Origin: CADEEN01 sp963738425
Lineage (GTDB): Bacteria; Pseudomonadota; Gammaproteobacteria; Burkholderiales; Burkholderiaceae_C
Reading direction: 5' to 3'
Assembly (NCBI GenBank): GCA_963738425.1
Contig: CAVTWT010000001.1
Span: 57,475 to 121,474, forward strand
DNA: 64,000 nucleotides
A program made the position numbers and the translations under genes. The notes beneath the pieces were generated by a model, which searched no databases, was not told where the DNA came from, and saw only the letters and a list, made by a program, of their open reading frames with translations. Shown here piece after piece: positions 29,577 to 41,315 of this stretch. Positions within the stretch are counted from its first letter, which is position 1. Every line of letters begins with the position of its first letter.

Positions 29577-30847
29577 AGTTGCTGGTGATTGGCAACGGCG
29601 CACGCGAACACGCGCTGGCCTGGAAGCTCGCGCAATCGCCCAAGGTGCAGCGCGTCTACGTGGCACCGGGCAACGGCGGCACGGCGGGTGACTCCACGCT
29701 GATCAACGTGCCGATCACCGATCTGGCGGCGCTGGCCGACTTTGCGGCACAGGAAAAGATCGGTTTGACCGTCGTTGGTCCGGAGGCGCCACTGGCCGCC
29801 GGCGTGGTCGACCTGTTTCGCGGCCGCGGCCTGCGCATCTTCGGCCCGACGCGCGCTGCGGCGCAGCTCGAAAGTTCGAAGGCGTTCGCCAAGGACTTCA
29901 TGCAGCGCCACGGCATCCCGACGGCGCACTATGCGGTGTTCACCGACGCACCGGCCGCGCATGCGCATCTCGACAAGCACGGTGCGCCGATCGTCATCAA
30001 GGCTGACGGCCTGGCGGCGGGCAAGGGCGTCGTTGTCGCGATGACCGCCGAAGAAGCGCATGCGGCGATCGACTTCATGCTGGCCGACGACAGCGGCCAG
30101 TCGCGGGTCGTGATCGAAGAGTTCATGGCCGGCGAGGAGGCGAGCTTCATCGTCGTGGCCGATGGCCAGCATGCACTCGCCTTGGCGACGAGCCAGGACC
30201 ACAAGCGCATCGGCGACGGCGACACCGGCCCCAACACCGGCGGCATGGGCGCGTACTCGCCCGCGCCGGTGGTCACGCCCGCGGTCCACGCGCGGGTGAT
30301 GCGCGAGGTCATCCAACCGACGATCAAGGGCATGGCGGCCGACGGCCACCCGTTCGGCGGCTTTCTGTATGCGGGTTTGATGGTCGACGGCACAGGCAAG
30401 GCGCGTGTCGTCGAGTTCAACGCCCGGCTCGGCGACCCCGAAGCCCAAGTGCTGCTGATGCGCCTGAAGAGCGATCTGTTCGACTTGTTGATGGCCGCCA
30501 CCGACGTGCACGGCCTCGGCGTGCGTGACATCGAACTGCAATGGGACCGCCGCAGCGCACTCGGCGTTGTCATGGCCTCGGCCGGCTACCCGGCGAGTCC
30601 GCGCCAAGGCGACACCATCGCCGGCATTCCTGCTACCACTGAAGATATGCAGGTCTTCCACGCCGCCACCACGCGCCGCGCCGACGGCGCGCTCGTCACC
30701 AGCGGCGGCCGTGTCCTCACCGTCACCGCGCTCGGCGACCCGCTGCGTGCGGCGCAGCAGCGGGCCTATGCGGCGCTGGAACCGATCCGATTCGACGGCA
30801 TGCAGTTCCGGCGCGACATCGGGCACCGCGCGTTGAAGGCGCGATAA
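29573..30847 (+). CDS. purD: Phosphoribosylamine-glycine ligase (GARS)
   Basis: A protein of 424 residues, normal for monofunctional PurD. It makes glycinamide ribonucleotide from phosphoribosylamine, glycine and ATP in de novo purine synthesis. The N-terminal LVIGNGAREHALAWKL segment is diagnostic. The ATP-grasp core has IVIKADGLAAGKGVVVA, HKRIGDGDTGPNTGGMGAYSPAP and VEFNARLGDPEAQVLL. It is translationally coupled to yebC by a four-base overlap. The next gene starts 7 bases later. Confidence 0.97.
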   Translation: MKLLVIGNGAREHALAWKLAQSPKVQRVYVAPGNGGTAGDSTLINVPITDLAALADFAAQEKIGLTVVGPEAPLAAGVVDLFRGRGLRIFGPTRAAAQLESSKAFAKDFMQRHGIPTAHYAVFTDAPAAHAHLDKHGAPIVIKADGLAAGKGVVVAMTAEEAHAAIDFMLADDSGQSRVVIEEFMAGEEASFIVVADGQHALALATSQDHKRIGDGDTGPNTGGMGAYSPAPVVTPAVHARVMREVIQPTIKGMAADGHPFGGFLYAGLMVDGTGKARVVEFNARLGDPEAQVLLMRLKSDLFDLLMAATDVHGLGVRDIELQWDRRSALGVVMASAGYPASPRQGDTIAGIPATTEDMQVFHAATTRRADGALVTSGGRVLTVTALGDPLRAAQQRAYAALEPIRFDGMQFRRDIGHRALKAR

Positions 30848-30854
30848 GGTACCG

Positions 30855-31490
30855 GTGGTTGTCGTCCCCACTGAGATCAAGGACCGCTCCGTGCAATTGC
30901 ACGGCAATGCGCTCGCCCGCCGCCTCTTCAATGCCACTGGCTGGCAGATCAAGTTCACCGGCCTGCCGTCGAGACAAGGTGTTGCCATCGTCTACCCGCA
31001 CACGTCGAACTGGGACTTCCCGGTCGGCTTGCTGGCCAAGTGGGCGCTGGGTTTCCCGGCATCGTTCTGGAGCAAGGACTCGTTGTTCAAGGTGCCGCTG
31101 TTCGGCGCCTGGATGCGCTGGGTGGGCGGCATATCGGTCGATCGGAAGAGCCCGCGCGGGCTGGTCGAACAGATGGTCGAACGGGTGAAGCTGGCCAAGG
31201 AGCGCGACGAGTTCCTGTGGCTGGCGATTGCGCCGGAAGGCACGCGCGGTTACCAGGAGCATTGGCGCAGCGGTTTCTATCGCCTTGCGCATCAAGCCGA
31301 TGTGCCTCTGGCCATGGTGTACTTCGACTATGAAGAAAAAGTCATCGGCTTCGAGCGGTTCATCCGATTGAGCGGCGACACCGACAACGACATGGCGGTG
31401 ATTGCCGAATACCTGTCAAGCAGGCGAGGCAAACGGCCTGAGCTGGCCGGCCCGGTGCGCTTGCCGCCCGCAAAGGAAGTCAAACCATGA
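30855..31490 (+). CDS. PlsC-like lysophospholipid acyltransferase
   Basis: A protein of 211 residues. The acyltransferase motif HTSNWD (an H-x4-D type box) lies near residue 53. The later motif APEGTRG, near residue 120, is the phosphate-binding box. It is soluble-looking, with at most a short hydrophobic patch, as in the short PlsC-like proteins of this gene neighbourhood. The reaction would be acyl transfer to a lysophospholipid at the inner membrane. The start is a GTG at 30855, with AAGGT seven bases upstream. Its stop codon overlaps the hemF start. Confidence 0.87.
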   Translation: MVVVPTEIKDRSVQLHGNALARRLFNATGWQIKFTGLPSRQGVAIVYPHTSNWDFPVGLLAKWALGFPASFWSKDSLFKVPLFGAWMRWVGGISVDRKSPRGLVEQMVERVKLAKERDEFLWLAIAPEGTRGYQEHWRSGFYRLAHQADVPLAMVYFDYEEKVIGFERFIRLSGDTDNDMAVIAEYLSSRRGKRPELAGPVRLPPAKEVKP

Positions 31491-32404
31491 GCGATGCCGT
31501 GAGCCGCGTTCGGGAGTACCTGCTGGGACTGCAGCAGCGCATCGTCAGCGCGCTCGAAGCCGAAGATGGACAAGGCCAATTCATCCGCGACGAATGGAAG
31601 AAGCCGCCTGGCGAGAAGCTGCAAGGCGAAGGTGTGACGCGCCTGATGGAAGAGGGCGTGCTGCTCGAACGCGGCGGTGTCGGCTTCTCGCATGTGCGCG
31701 GCCCCGCGCTGCCGCCGTCGGCCACGCAGCATCGGCCCGAGCTTGCGGGCGCGCCGTTCGAGGCGATGGGCGTGTCACTCGTCTTTCACCCGCGCAACCC
31801 GTATGTGCCGACAGTCCACATGAATGTGCGCATGCTCGCCGCCGCGCATGCGGGGCACGAGCCGGTGACTTGGTTTGGCGGCGGCATGGACCTGACCCCT
31901 TACTACGGCTTCGAAGAGGACGCGGCGCACTTTCATCGCACCAACCGCGACGCGCTGGCGCCTTTTGGCGCCGACAAGTACCCGCGCTTCAAGCAGTGGT
32001 GCGATGAGTACTTCTTTCTGAAGCACCGCAACGAGCCGCGCGGCGTTGGCGGCGTGTTCTTCGACGATTTTTCCGAGCCAGGCTTCGAGCAGAGCTTTGC
32101 GATGCAGAGGGCAGTCGGCGACGCGTTCCTCAACGCCTACCTGCCGATCGTGCAGCGCCGCCGCAACATGCCGTATGGCGAGCGCGAGCGTGATTTCCAA
32201 GCCTACCGGCGCGGGCGCTATGTCGAGTTCAATCTGGTCTGGGACCGTGGCACGCTGTTCGGCCTGCAGTCGGGCGGGCGCACCGAAAGCATCCTGATGA
32301 GCCTGCCGCCGATCGTCAAATGGCGCTACGACTGGCAGCCTGCAGCGGGCACGCCCGAGGCCAGCCTGTACAGCGATTTCCTGCGGCCGCGCGAGTGGAT
32401 CTGA
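31487..32404 (+). CDS. hemF: Oxygen-dependent coproporphyrinogen III oxidase
   Basis: A protein of 305 residues. HemF decarboxylates coproporphyrinogen III to protoporphyrinogen IX using O2, in haem synthesis. Family segments are clear: HPRNPYVPTVHMNVRML, WFGGGMDLTPYYGFEEDA, RGVGGVFFDDF and RGRYVEFNLVWDRGTLFGL. The length is typical. The gene implies that this organism makes haem under aerobic conditions. It overlaps the preceding acyltransferase gene by four bases and the nadD start by about ten bases. Confidence 0.97.
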   Translation: MSDAVSRVREYLLGLQQRIVSALEAEDGQGQFIRDEWKKPPGEKLQGEGVTRLMEEGVLLERGGVGFSHVRGPALPPSATQHRPELAGAPFEAMGVSLVFHPRNPYVPTVHMNVRMLAAAHAGHEPVTWFGGGMDLTPYYGFEEDAAHFHRTNRDALAPFGADKYPRFKQWCDEYFFLKHRNEPRGVGGVFFDDFSEPGFEQSFAMQRAVGDAFLNAYLPIVQRRRNMPYGERERDFQAYRRGRYVEFNLVWDRGTLFGLQSGGRTESILMSLPPIVKWRYDWQPAAGTPEASLYSDFLRPREWI

Positions 32405-32985
32405 AGCGCCTCGGCCTCTTCGGCGGCACCTTCGACCCGCCGCACAACGCGCATGTTGCGCTGGCGCGCGCGGCGCTGGAAGAATTTCAGCTTGATGCGT
32501 TGCGCTGGATCCCCGCCGGTCAACCCTGGCAGAAGGCGCGCACGATCACCGACGCCGTGCATCGTGAAGCCATGGTGCGCGCGGCGATCGACGGCGAGCC
32601 GCGCTTCGTGCTCGACCGCCTCGAGCTCGAGCGGCAAGGCCCGAGCTACACGCTCGACACGGTGCGGACGCTGCGCTCGCAGCATGCCGACGCCGCGCTG
32701 TTCCTCGTCATCGGCGCTGACCAGTACGCCGGCCTGCACACCTGGCGCGGCTGGCAGGAACTGCTGGGCTTGGTCACACTCGCCGTGGCCAACCGGCCCG
32801 GCCTCATGCCGGCGGTGAACGCCGAGGTGCTGCGCACGCCACACCGCGTCGTTCCATTGCCGATGCTCGACATCTCCGCCACCGACATACGCGCGCGAGT
32901 CGCGCGCAGCCAATCGATCGACTCGCTGGTGCCACCCGCAGTGGCCAGCTATATTGCCCAACACGGTCTGTACCGTAGGAGCTAA
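32395..32985 (+). CDS. nadD: Nicotinate-nucleotide adenylyltransferase
   Basis: A protein of 196 residues. NadD transfers AMP from ATP to nicotinate mononucleotide in NAD synthesis. The nucleotidyltransferase opening LGLFGGTFDPPHNAHV starts at about residue 4. WIPAGQPWQK and the C-terminal ISATDIRARV motif are also present. The start chosen is the GTG at 32395 inside the hemF end, because the conserved core begins two codons later. A longer upstream extension would lie wholly within hemF. The next gene begins directly after its stop codon. Confidence 0.94.
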   Translation: MDLKRLGLFGGTFDPPHNAHVALARAALEEFQLDALRWIPAGQPWQKARTITDAVHREAMVRAAIDGEPRFVLDRLELERQGPSYTLDTVRTLRSQHADAALFLVIGADQYAGLHTWRGWQELLGLVTLAVANRPGLMPAVNAEVLRTPHRVVPLPMLDISATDIRARVARSQSIDSLVPPAVASYIAQHGLYRRS

Positions 32986-33513
32986 ATGGACATCCGCAAA
33001 CTGCAACGCGCCATCGTCGATGGCCTCGAAGACGTGAAGGCGCACGACATCCGCGTCTTCAACACCGAGCACCTGTCGCCGCTGTTCGAGCGCGTGATCG
33101 TCGCTTCGGGCAACAGCAACCGCCAGACCAAGGCCTTGGCAGCGAGCGTGCGCGACAGCGTCAAGTCGCGCGACATGCAGGTCTTGCGCACCGAAGGCGA
33201 AGACAACGGCGAGTGGATCATCGTCGACTGTGGCGCGGCGGTGGTGCATGTGATGCAGCCGGCGATCCGCCAGTACTACAACCTGGAAGAGTTGTGGGGC
33301 GAAAAATCGGTGAAGGTCAAGCTGGGCGCTGAGGTCAAGCTGCTGCCGAAAGCATCGTCCGAGCACAAGCCTGCCAAGAAGGTCGCGGCCAAGAAGACGC
33401 CGGCGAAGAAGGCGGCTGCGGCGAAGAGGCCCTTTGCGCACAAGCTCCCGGCAAAGAAAGCGCCAGCAAAAAAGGCGCCGGCCAAGAAGACGGCCCCCCG
33501 CCGCAAGGCATGA
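32986..33513 (+). CDS. rsfS: Ribosome silencing factor RsfS with Lys/Ala-rich tail
   Basis: A protein of 175 residues. Residues 1-115 form the RsfS/DUF143 domain (VDGLEDVKAHDIRVFNTE, VIVASGNSNRQTKALA, WIIVDCGAAVVHVM, YYNLEELWG). RsfS binds ribosomal protein uL14 and blocks subunit joining in starvation. The last 50 residues are an unusual basic tail of AKK and PAKK repeats, like histone H1-like tails, which could bind rRNA or DNA. The gene starts one base after the nadD stop codon, and its end overlaps rlmH by four bases. Confidence 0.95.
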   Translation: MDIRKLQRAIVDGLEDVKAHDIRVFNTEHLSPLFERVIVASGNSNRQTKALAASVRDSVKSRDMQVLRTEGEDNGEWIIVDCGAAVVHVMQPAIRQYYNLEELWGEKSVKVKLGAEVKLLPKASSEHKPAKKVAAKKTPAKKAAAAKRPFAHKLPAKKAPAKKAPAKKTAPRRKA

Positions 33514-33980
33514 AGCTGGTGCTGGTCGCCGTCGGCCAGCGTCAACCCGCCTGGGCCGACAGCGCCTACGACGACTTCGCCAAACGTTTTCCAGCCGAAT
33601 GCCGGCTCGAACTCAAGGCGGTGAAGGCCGAGCCGCGCACGAGTGGCAAAACCGTGGCGGCGATGATGGCCGCGGAGGCCGAGCGCATCGAATCTGCCGT
33701 GCCCAAAGGGGCGCGCCGCGTGGTGCTCGACGAGCGCGGCGAGCGCCGGACGACGACGCAACTGGCCGAACGCCTGCGCTTCTGGCTCGGCGACGGGCGT
33801 GATGTCGCGCTCGTGATCGGCGGGCCTGACGGTCTCGATGCCACGCTCAAGTCGAGCGCAGACGAGACATTGCGCTTGTCGGACCTGACGCTGCCGCACG
33901 CGTTCGCGCGTGTGATGCTGGCTGAAGCGCTGTACCGAGCCTGGTCGGTGACGGCTGGCCATCCCTACCATCGCGAATAG
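33510..33980 (+). CDS. rlmH: 23S rRNA (pseudouridine1915-N3)-methyltransferase
   Basis: A protein of 156 residues, normal for RlmH, a small knotted SPOUT methyltransferase. It methylates pseudouridine 1915 in helix 69 of 23S rRNA on assembled ribosomes. Family segments are LVLVAVGQRQPAW at the N-terminus, the SAM-binding VIGGPDGLD, and the C-terminal LTLPHAFARVMLAEALYRAW ending in HPYHRE. The start overlaps the rsfS stop codon as ATGA. The pairing of rsfS and rlmH is conserved in many bacteria. Confidence 0.97.
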   Translation: MKLVLVAVGQRQPAWADSAYDDFAKRFPAECRLELKAVKAEPRTSGKTVAAMMAAEAERIESAVPKGARRVVLDERGERRTTTQLAERLRFWLGDGRDVALVIGGPDGLDATLKSSADETLRLSDLTLPHAFARVMLAEALYRAWSVTAGHPYHRE

Positions 33981-33984
33981 CTGC

Positions 33985-34599
33985 ATGCACGCTTTTGTCT
34001 ACCTGGCATCGCAAAGCCCGCGCCGCCGTCAGCTGCTCGATCAGATCGGCGCAGAGTACGAACTGCTGCTGGCTGATGCGAGCGAAGACGCCGAAGTGCT
34101 CGAAGCCGAGCGCCACCGCGAAACGCCTTCGATCTATGTGCAGCGTGTCACGCGCGCCAAGCTCGACGCCGCGCGCGAGCGCTTGAAGCGGCGCGGCTTG
34201 TCTGTTGCACCGATCCTCTGCGCTGACACCACGGTCGCGCTCGGCAGACGCATCCTCGGCAAGCCCGCCGATGCTGCGGATGCGCGCCAGATGCTGCGAG
34301 CGCTGTCCGGCCGCACGCACCGCGTGCTCAGCGCCGTGGCGGTCTGGACCGGCACGCGCCGGCTCGAAGCGCTCAGCATCTCGCGCGTGCGCTTCGCCGC
34401 GTTGCCGCCGAAAGTCATCGACGCCTACATCGATTCGGGCGAGCCCTTCGGCAAGGCCGGGGCCTACGCGATCCAGAGCGCCCTGGCCGGTTGGATCTCA
34501 CACATCGAAGGCAGCTACAGCGGCATCATGGGCTTGCCGCTCGCCGAGACGGCAGCGCTGCTGCGGCGGGCGAACGTAGCGCACCATCTATCCGCATAG
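33985..34599 (+). CDS. maf: Maf-type nucleoside triphosphate pyrophosphatase
   Basis: A protein of 204 residues. Maf proteins hydrolyse dTTP, UTP or modified nucleotides to the monophosphate. The substrate-loop segment YLASQSPRRRQLLDQIG begins at residue 5. The catalytic CADTTVAL segment is near residue 75, and EPFGKAGAYAIQ and IEGSYSGIMGLPL follow. The S-x-R-R and D-T-T-V pattern fits the YhdE (dTTP/UTP) branch. It starts four bases after rlmH, within the same run of genes. Confidence 0.95.
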   Translation: MHAFVYLASQSPRRRQLLDQIGAEYELLLADASEDAEVLEAERHRETPSIYVQRVTRAKLDAARERLKRRGLSVAPILCADTTVALGRRILGKPADAADARQMLRALSGRTHRVLSAVAVWTGTRRLEALSISRVRFAALPPKVIDAYIDSGEPFGKAGAYAIQSALAGWISHIEGSYSGIMGLPLAETAALLRRANVAHHLSA

Positions 34600-34608
34600 A
34601 CTGCTGTG

Positions 34609-36102
34609 ATGGCACTGCAAGACATCCTCATCAACTGGACACCGCACGAAACCCGTGTCGCGGTCGTCGAAAACGGCTCGGTGCAGGAGCTGCATCTCGA
34701 ACGTGCGCTCGAACGGGGCCTCGTCGGCAACATCTACCAGGGCAAGGTGGCGCGCGTGCTGCCGGGCATGCAGAGCGCATTCATCGACATCGGGCTCGAA
34801 CGTGCGGCGTTTCTGCATGTGGCCGATCTGCACAACGGGCACAACGGCAATGGCCGCAGCGAAGCCGCGGCGAACGCCACGCCGGTGCCGATCGAGCGCC
34901 AGCTGTTCGAAGGCCAGGCGCTGACGGTGCAGGTGGTGAAGGATCCGATCGGCACCAAGGGCGCACGGCTGTCGACGCAGGTCAGCATCGCCGGGCGCAT
35001 GCTGGTCCACCTGCCGCAGGACAACCACCTCGGCGTCAGCCAGAAGATCGGCTCGCCGGAGTTGCGCGAGCAACTGCGCGAGCGCTTGGCCGCGCTTGCC
35101 GGCAAGGCGGGTGAGGCCTATGCGGGCGGCGGTTTCATCCTGCGCACGAACGCGGAAGAGGCCTCCGACGCCGAGCTGGCCGACGACATCGCCTACCTTC
35201 GCAAGACCTGGGCTGGCATCCGCGAGCGCGCCTATGCGTCGCCACCGGGCACATTGCTGCACCAGGACCTGACGCTGGCCGAGCGCGTGCTGCGAGATCT
35301 GGCCCACGATGAAACGGCGGCGATCCGCATCGATTCCAAACTGCAGTTCGAGCACCTGAGCACCTTCGGCGCCACCTTCACGCCGGGCGCGGTGGAAAAG
35401 CTCACGCACTACATCGGCGAGCGGCCGATCTTCGATCTGTTCAACATCGACGAAGAGATCCGCCGCGCGCTGGCGCGCCGCGTCGACCTGAAAAGCGGCG
35501 GCTACCTGATCATCGACCAGACCGAGGCGCTGACGACAGTGGACGTCAACACCGGCGGTTTTGTCGGCGTGCGCAACTTCGACGACACGATCTTCAAGAC
35601 CAATCTCGAAGCGGCGGGCGCCATCGCGCGCCAGCTGCGCTTGCGCAACCTCGGCGGCATCGTCATCGCCGACTTCATCGACATGACGCGCGCGGATCAT
35701 CAGGAAAGCGTGCTCGGCGAGTTCCGCAAACAGCTCGCGCGCGACCGCGTGCGCACCACGGTCAGCGGCTTCACGCAGCTCGGACTGGTCGAGATGACGC
35801 GCAAGCGCACCCGCGAAAGCCTGGCCCACATGCTGTGCGAACCGTGCCCCACGTGCGACGGCCGCGGCATCCTGAAGACCGCACGCAGCGTCTGCTACGA
35901 CATCCTGCGCGAGGTGCTGCGCGAGGCGCGCCAGTTCGACCCGAAGGAGTTCCGCGTCGTCGCCAACGCGTCGGTGGTCGAAATGCTGCTCGACGAAGAG
36001 AGCCAGCACCTGGCCGGCCTGTCGGAGTTCATCGGCAAGCCGATCTCGCTGTCGGTGGAGCCGAGCCTGACGCCGGAGCAGTACGACATCGTGCTGCTCT
36101 AG
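34609..36102 (+). CDS. rng: Ribonuclease G
   Basis: A protein of 497 residues. RNase G matures the 5' end of 16S rRNA and cuts some mRNAs. An S1 domain occupies residues 38-125 (GLVGNIYQGKVARVLPGMQSAF in part). The catalytic core has TTVDVNTGGFVG and IVIADFIDM with the metal-binding aspartates. The zinc-link segment CEPCPTCDGRG is near residue 410. There is no long C-terminal scaffold as in RNase E, so RNase G is the right call. The ATG at 34609 was chosen over a GTG one codon earlier. It ends the housekeeping run. Confidence 0.96.
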   Translation: MALQDILINWTPHETRVAVVENGSVQELHLERALERGLVGNIYQGKVARVLPGMQSAFIDIGLERAAFLHVADLHNGHNGNGRSEAAANATPVPIERQLFEGQALTVQVVKDPIGTKGARLSTQVSIAGRMLVHLPQDNHLGVSQKIGSPELREQLRERLAALAGKAGEAYAGGGFILRTNAEEASDAELADDIAYLRKTWAGIRERAYASPPGTLLHQDLTLAERVLRDLAHDETAAIRIDSKLQFEHLSTFGATFTPGAVEKLTHYIGERPIFDLFNIDEEIRRALARRVDLKSGGYLIIDQTEALTTVDVNTGGFVGVRNFDDTIFKTNLEAAGAIARQLRLRNLGGIVIADFIDMTRADHQESVLGEFRKQLARDRVRTTVSGFTQLGLVEMTRKRTRESLAHMLCEPCPTCDGRGILKTARSVCYDILREVLREARQFDPKEFRVVANASVVEMLLDEESQHLAGLSEFIGKPISLSVEPSLTPEQYDIVLL

Positions 36103-36115
36103 ACGCGAGCCGCAT

Positions 36116-36406
36116 TCAACGGTCACGACCCGTGGGTTGGGCGCCGAACCTGATCGCCGAGCGCGCCTTTGCCTTGGCCGCCTCGAGCGCACGATCCTTC
36201 GGCTCCGCGGTAGTGACGAGCGAAGCGATCAGCGTCCTCGCCTCATCCGCGATGGCCGCGACCGCATGCTCGAAGGCTTTCTCGTTCGCTTGGGAAGGCA
36301 CACTGAACCCGCTCAGTTTTCGCACGAACTGAAGCGACGCATCACGGATCTCGAGCTCGGTGGCTGGCGGTTCAAAGTTGAACAACGTTCGGATGTTTCG
36401 GCACAT
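36116..36406 (-). CDS. DUF2277 family protein
   Basis: A protein of 96 residues that matches DUF2277 over its full length, with the diagnostic opening MCRNIRTLFNFEPPAT and the segment QFVRKLSGF. The N-terminal MCRNI cysteine is a family constant. It is cytoplasmic and probably helical. The family occurs in proteobacteria and actinobacteria and has no known function. It is convergent with rng, with 13 bases between stop codons. Confidence 0.88.
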   Translation of the reverse strand: MCRNIRTLFNFEPPATELEIRDASLQFVRKLSGFSVPSQANEKAFEHAVAAIADEARTLIASLVTTAEPKDRALEAAKAKARSAIRFGAQPTGRDR

Positions 36407-36485
36407 GACGTGGATGCCAGAGCAGGGGGACGAAATCTTACGTTTGAGTTAGGCGGTGCCGCCAGGCGTCCGCTTGAACGAATGG

Positions 36486-37277
36486 TCAGGTTTCCTCGGG
36501 GCCATAGAGCCACTGGCGGTTGGCGATTCGGTGCTTCTTGCCACAGGCATGACACGCAAACTCGACGCCGATGTCGAGTTTGCGATTCTCGACGGGGATG
36601 GCTTCTTTGCATTGGGAACAGTCGAACGCCGTGACCATAAGCTGGAACGTTGCGTTGTCGTCAGCGGTGATGTTTGCGAAGTACTCAGCGCCACACTGGG
36701 GATTGAAGCAAACAGCCTTTCGCGTTTTGGCGACTGCTTCCTTGTTGCAGACGACGTGCCTTCTGCATTTGCTGCACTCAAACGCAAAGACTGTCCTGAT
36801 GCTTCCACCGGTGATGCTGCCGCTCAGCGGCTCAGCAAGGTCCGCGACAACCTCTTTCAAGTAGGACGCGGTGATAGCTGTGTCCGAAGCCGCAGACGCC
36901 AGCGCCTGGGAAGAATGCAGAAGGCTGCCAAGTTTGTGATAGTGCTTGCGAAGCCAAGTGAGACGTAGCGCGGTGTGTTGGCCGACGTACTGCATGTTCT
37001 TGGACGCGACGCCCGGTTGTTCCTCGACCCCGGCAAAGAGGGTGAAACTGCGATCAGCTGTAGGTTCAAACTCAAGGAGGGCCTTGACAGCCTGGGGCGG
37101 TTGCCAAGTTGCTACCACTGTCTCCGGCACCATGTTCGAGAAGGCACGAAGCTTTTCATACGTAAGCGCTTCAATGCAGAGCCGCAGTTCCAGTGCGGCA
37201 TAGCGCAAGTTCTCCGCTGTGGGTTCGGCAAGTAGTTTCTGCGCCCTTGCCATGCAGGAGCGCTTGTCTGTGGGCAT
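36486..37277 (-). CDS. Protein with C-terminal zinc-ribbon motifs
   Basis: A protein of 263 residues. The N-terminal 170 residues are helical with no recognised domain. The C-terminal 95 residues hold four C-x2-C or C-x4-C pairs (ECSKC, CFNPQC, DCSQC, CHAC), enough for two zinc ribbons. The start at 37277 was chosen because GAGG lies six bases upstream and the earlier in-frame ATG lacks one. The gene and its flanks are visibly less GC-rich than the neighbours, which suggests transfer. No function can be given. Confidence 0.6.
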   Translation of the reverse strand: MPTDKRSCMARAQKLLAEPTAENLRYAALELRLCIEALTYEKLRAFSNMVPETVVATWQPPQAVKALLEFEPTADRSFTLFAGVEEQPGVASKNMQYVGQHTALRLTWLRKHYHKLGSLLHSSQALASAASDTAITASYLKEVVADLAEPLSGSITGGSIRTVFAFECSKCRRHVVCNKEAVAKTRKAVCFNPQCGAEYFANITADDNATFQLMVTAFDCSQCKEAIPVENRKLDIGVEFACHACGKKHRIANRQWLYGPEET

Positions 37278-37472
37278 GGAAACCTCACGTGTTTCAGACC
37301 GCGATACTGCGGCGTAAGCAGTTTGTGTGCTGCGTAAGCTGGCTGGCTTGGAGTCGTGCATCTTGTTGTGCGCGTTAAATTGTCGGCCGGGTTGCTGCGC
37401 AGTCAACACGCGTCTGCAACCCGCAGCATCCGCCGATCGTTTCTCAATCCACAGACCCAGGCCGCGCCCTAG

Positions 37473-39711
<2,239 letters not shown>

Positions 39712-39805
39712 GGTGGAAGCTCCTCGATGAAGGCATGAGTGTCGCTCGGTTGCGGGCGGATTCACGCCGTCCTTGCGTGTCTGCGTGCCGATCACAATGG
39801 AGCGC

Positions 39806-41315
39806 ATGACGAGAACCACCCGACGCCGTGCCATCGCCGCGGTCCTGACCTTGTTTGCCGGCTGGGCTGGTGCGGCAGCGCCCGCCGACGACGCGCCCGC
39901 CGCGTTCATCGACGCCCAGATCGCCGCCCATGCCGGCAAGACCGGCGTCTATGTGCTCGACACCGGCGCGGAAGCGCTGCTGGCGCGGGCCTGGCTGGTC
40001 GAGAACGCGCGGCAGTCGATCGAGGTGCAGTACTTCATCTGGAGCACCGACAACATCGGCATCCTGGCCGCGGAGGCGCTGCTGCGTGCGGCCGATCGGG
40101 GCGTGCGAGTGCGCGTGATCGTCGATGACCTGCTGATCGACGCGCCGGACCAGGCGCTGCTGGCGTTGGCGCGGCATCCGTTGATCGACATCCGCATCTA
40201 CAACCCGCAGACCTCCGTCGGCGTGCCGCTGCAAAAGCGCCTGCAGAACGTGCTCACGGACTTCCGCGGCGTCAACCAGCGCATGCACGACAAGACGCTG
40301 GTGGTGGACGGCAAGGTCGCCATCACCGGCGGGCGCAACATGGCGGCCGAGTACTTCGACTACAACCACGAGTACAACTTCCGCGACCGTGACGCGCTGC
40401 TGCTGGGCGTGGCCGTCAAGGCGATGCAGGCCAACTTCGAGACCTTCTGGGGCAGCGAATTGAGCATCGCGGTCGAAGAGCTTTACGACGGTCTGGGCCT
40501 GATGCAGAAGAACGTTCGCGTGGATGACGAACAGATCCAGCAGGTCTACCGCGAGCTGCACGCCTACGCCAAGTCGCCGGAGAACTTCGCGCCGGAGGTC
40601 AGGGCGGCCATCGACGCCACGCCGACCTCCTTTGCACGTCTGGCGCAGCAGATGCGCTGGACCGAGGTCGAGTTCATCAGCGACAAGCCGGGCAAGAACG
40701 ACAAGCGCGTTCCGCCTCGGCGGCGGCGGGCAGACGAGCACCGCGCTGGCGCGGCTGGTGCAGGGTGCAAAGCAGCGCGTCGTCATCCAGTCGCCCTATC
40801 TCGTGGCCTCGGACGAAGCGCTGGCGCTGCTGGGCGAGATCAGGGCGCGCGGTGTTGCGGTGCGCATCAACACCAACTCGCTGGCCTCGACCGACAACCT
40901 GCCGGCTTTCAGCGGCTACCGCAACCAGCGCGATCGCCTGCTCGAAATGGGCCTGCAGCTCTACGAGTACAAGCCGGCGCCCGCCGTGCAGCAGCAACTG
41001 GTGCAGCGCCTCTCGGCCGTGAGCCGCATCGCGCCCATCTTCTCGCTGCATGCCAAGACGCTGGTGATCGACGGCAAGACGGTCTACATCGGCACCTTCA
41101 ATTTCGACCCGCGTTCGCAGAACCTGAACACCGAGGTCGGCGTGATCATCCACGACGAGGCGCTGGCGCGCGCGGTGGAAGCCTCGATCGAAACCGACAT
41201 GGCGCCGGGCAACAGCTGGAACGCGGCCACCGACGATCCGGATCAGCACGCAACCCTCGCCAAGCGCAGCAAGGTGCGCCTGTACCAGATCATGCCGATC
41301 AAGCCGCTGCTCTGA
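39806..41315 (+). CDS. Phospholipase D-like/cardiolipin-synthase-like protein (frameshifted as read)
   Basis: A protein of about 500 residues with a signal peptide (TRTTRRRAIAAVLTLFAGWAGAAA in parts). It has two HKD motifs: MHDKTLVVDGKVAITGGRN near residue 170 and LHAKTLVIDGKTVYIGTFN near 425, each with H-x-K-x4-D. This is the phospholipase D superfamily, and the spacing is like cardiolipin synthase or PLD-like proteins. The frame changes at about 40703-40712. Skipping one base joins ISDKPGKND to AFRLGGGGQT. Its last 120 bases are repeated as a remnant at 44865-44984. The start was chosen as the ATG before the signal peptide; an ATG at 39797 is an alternative. Confidence 0.85.
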
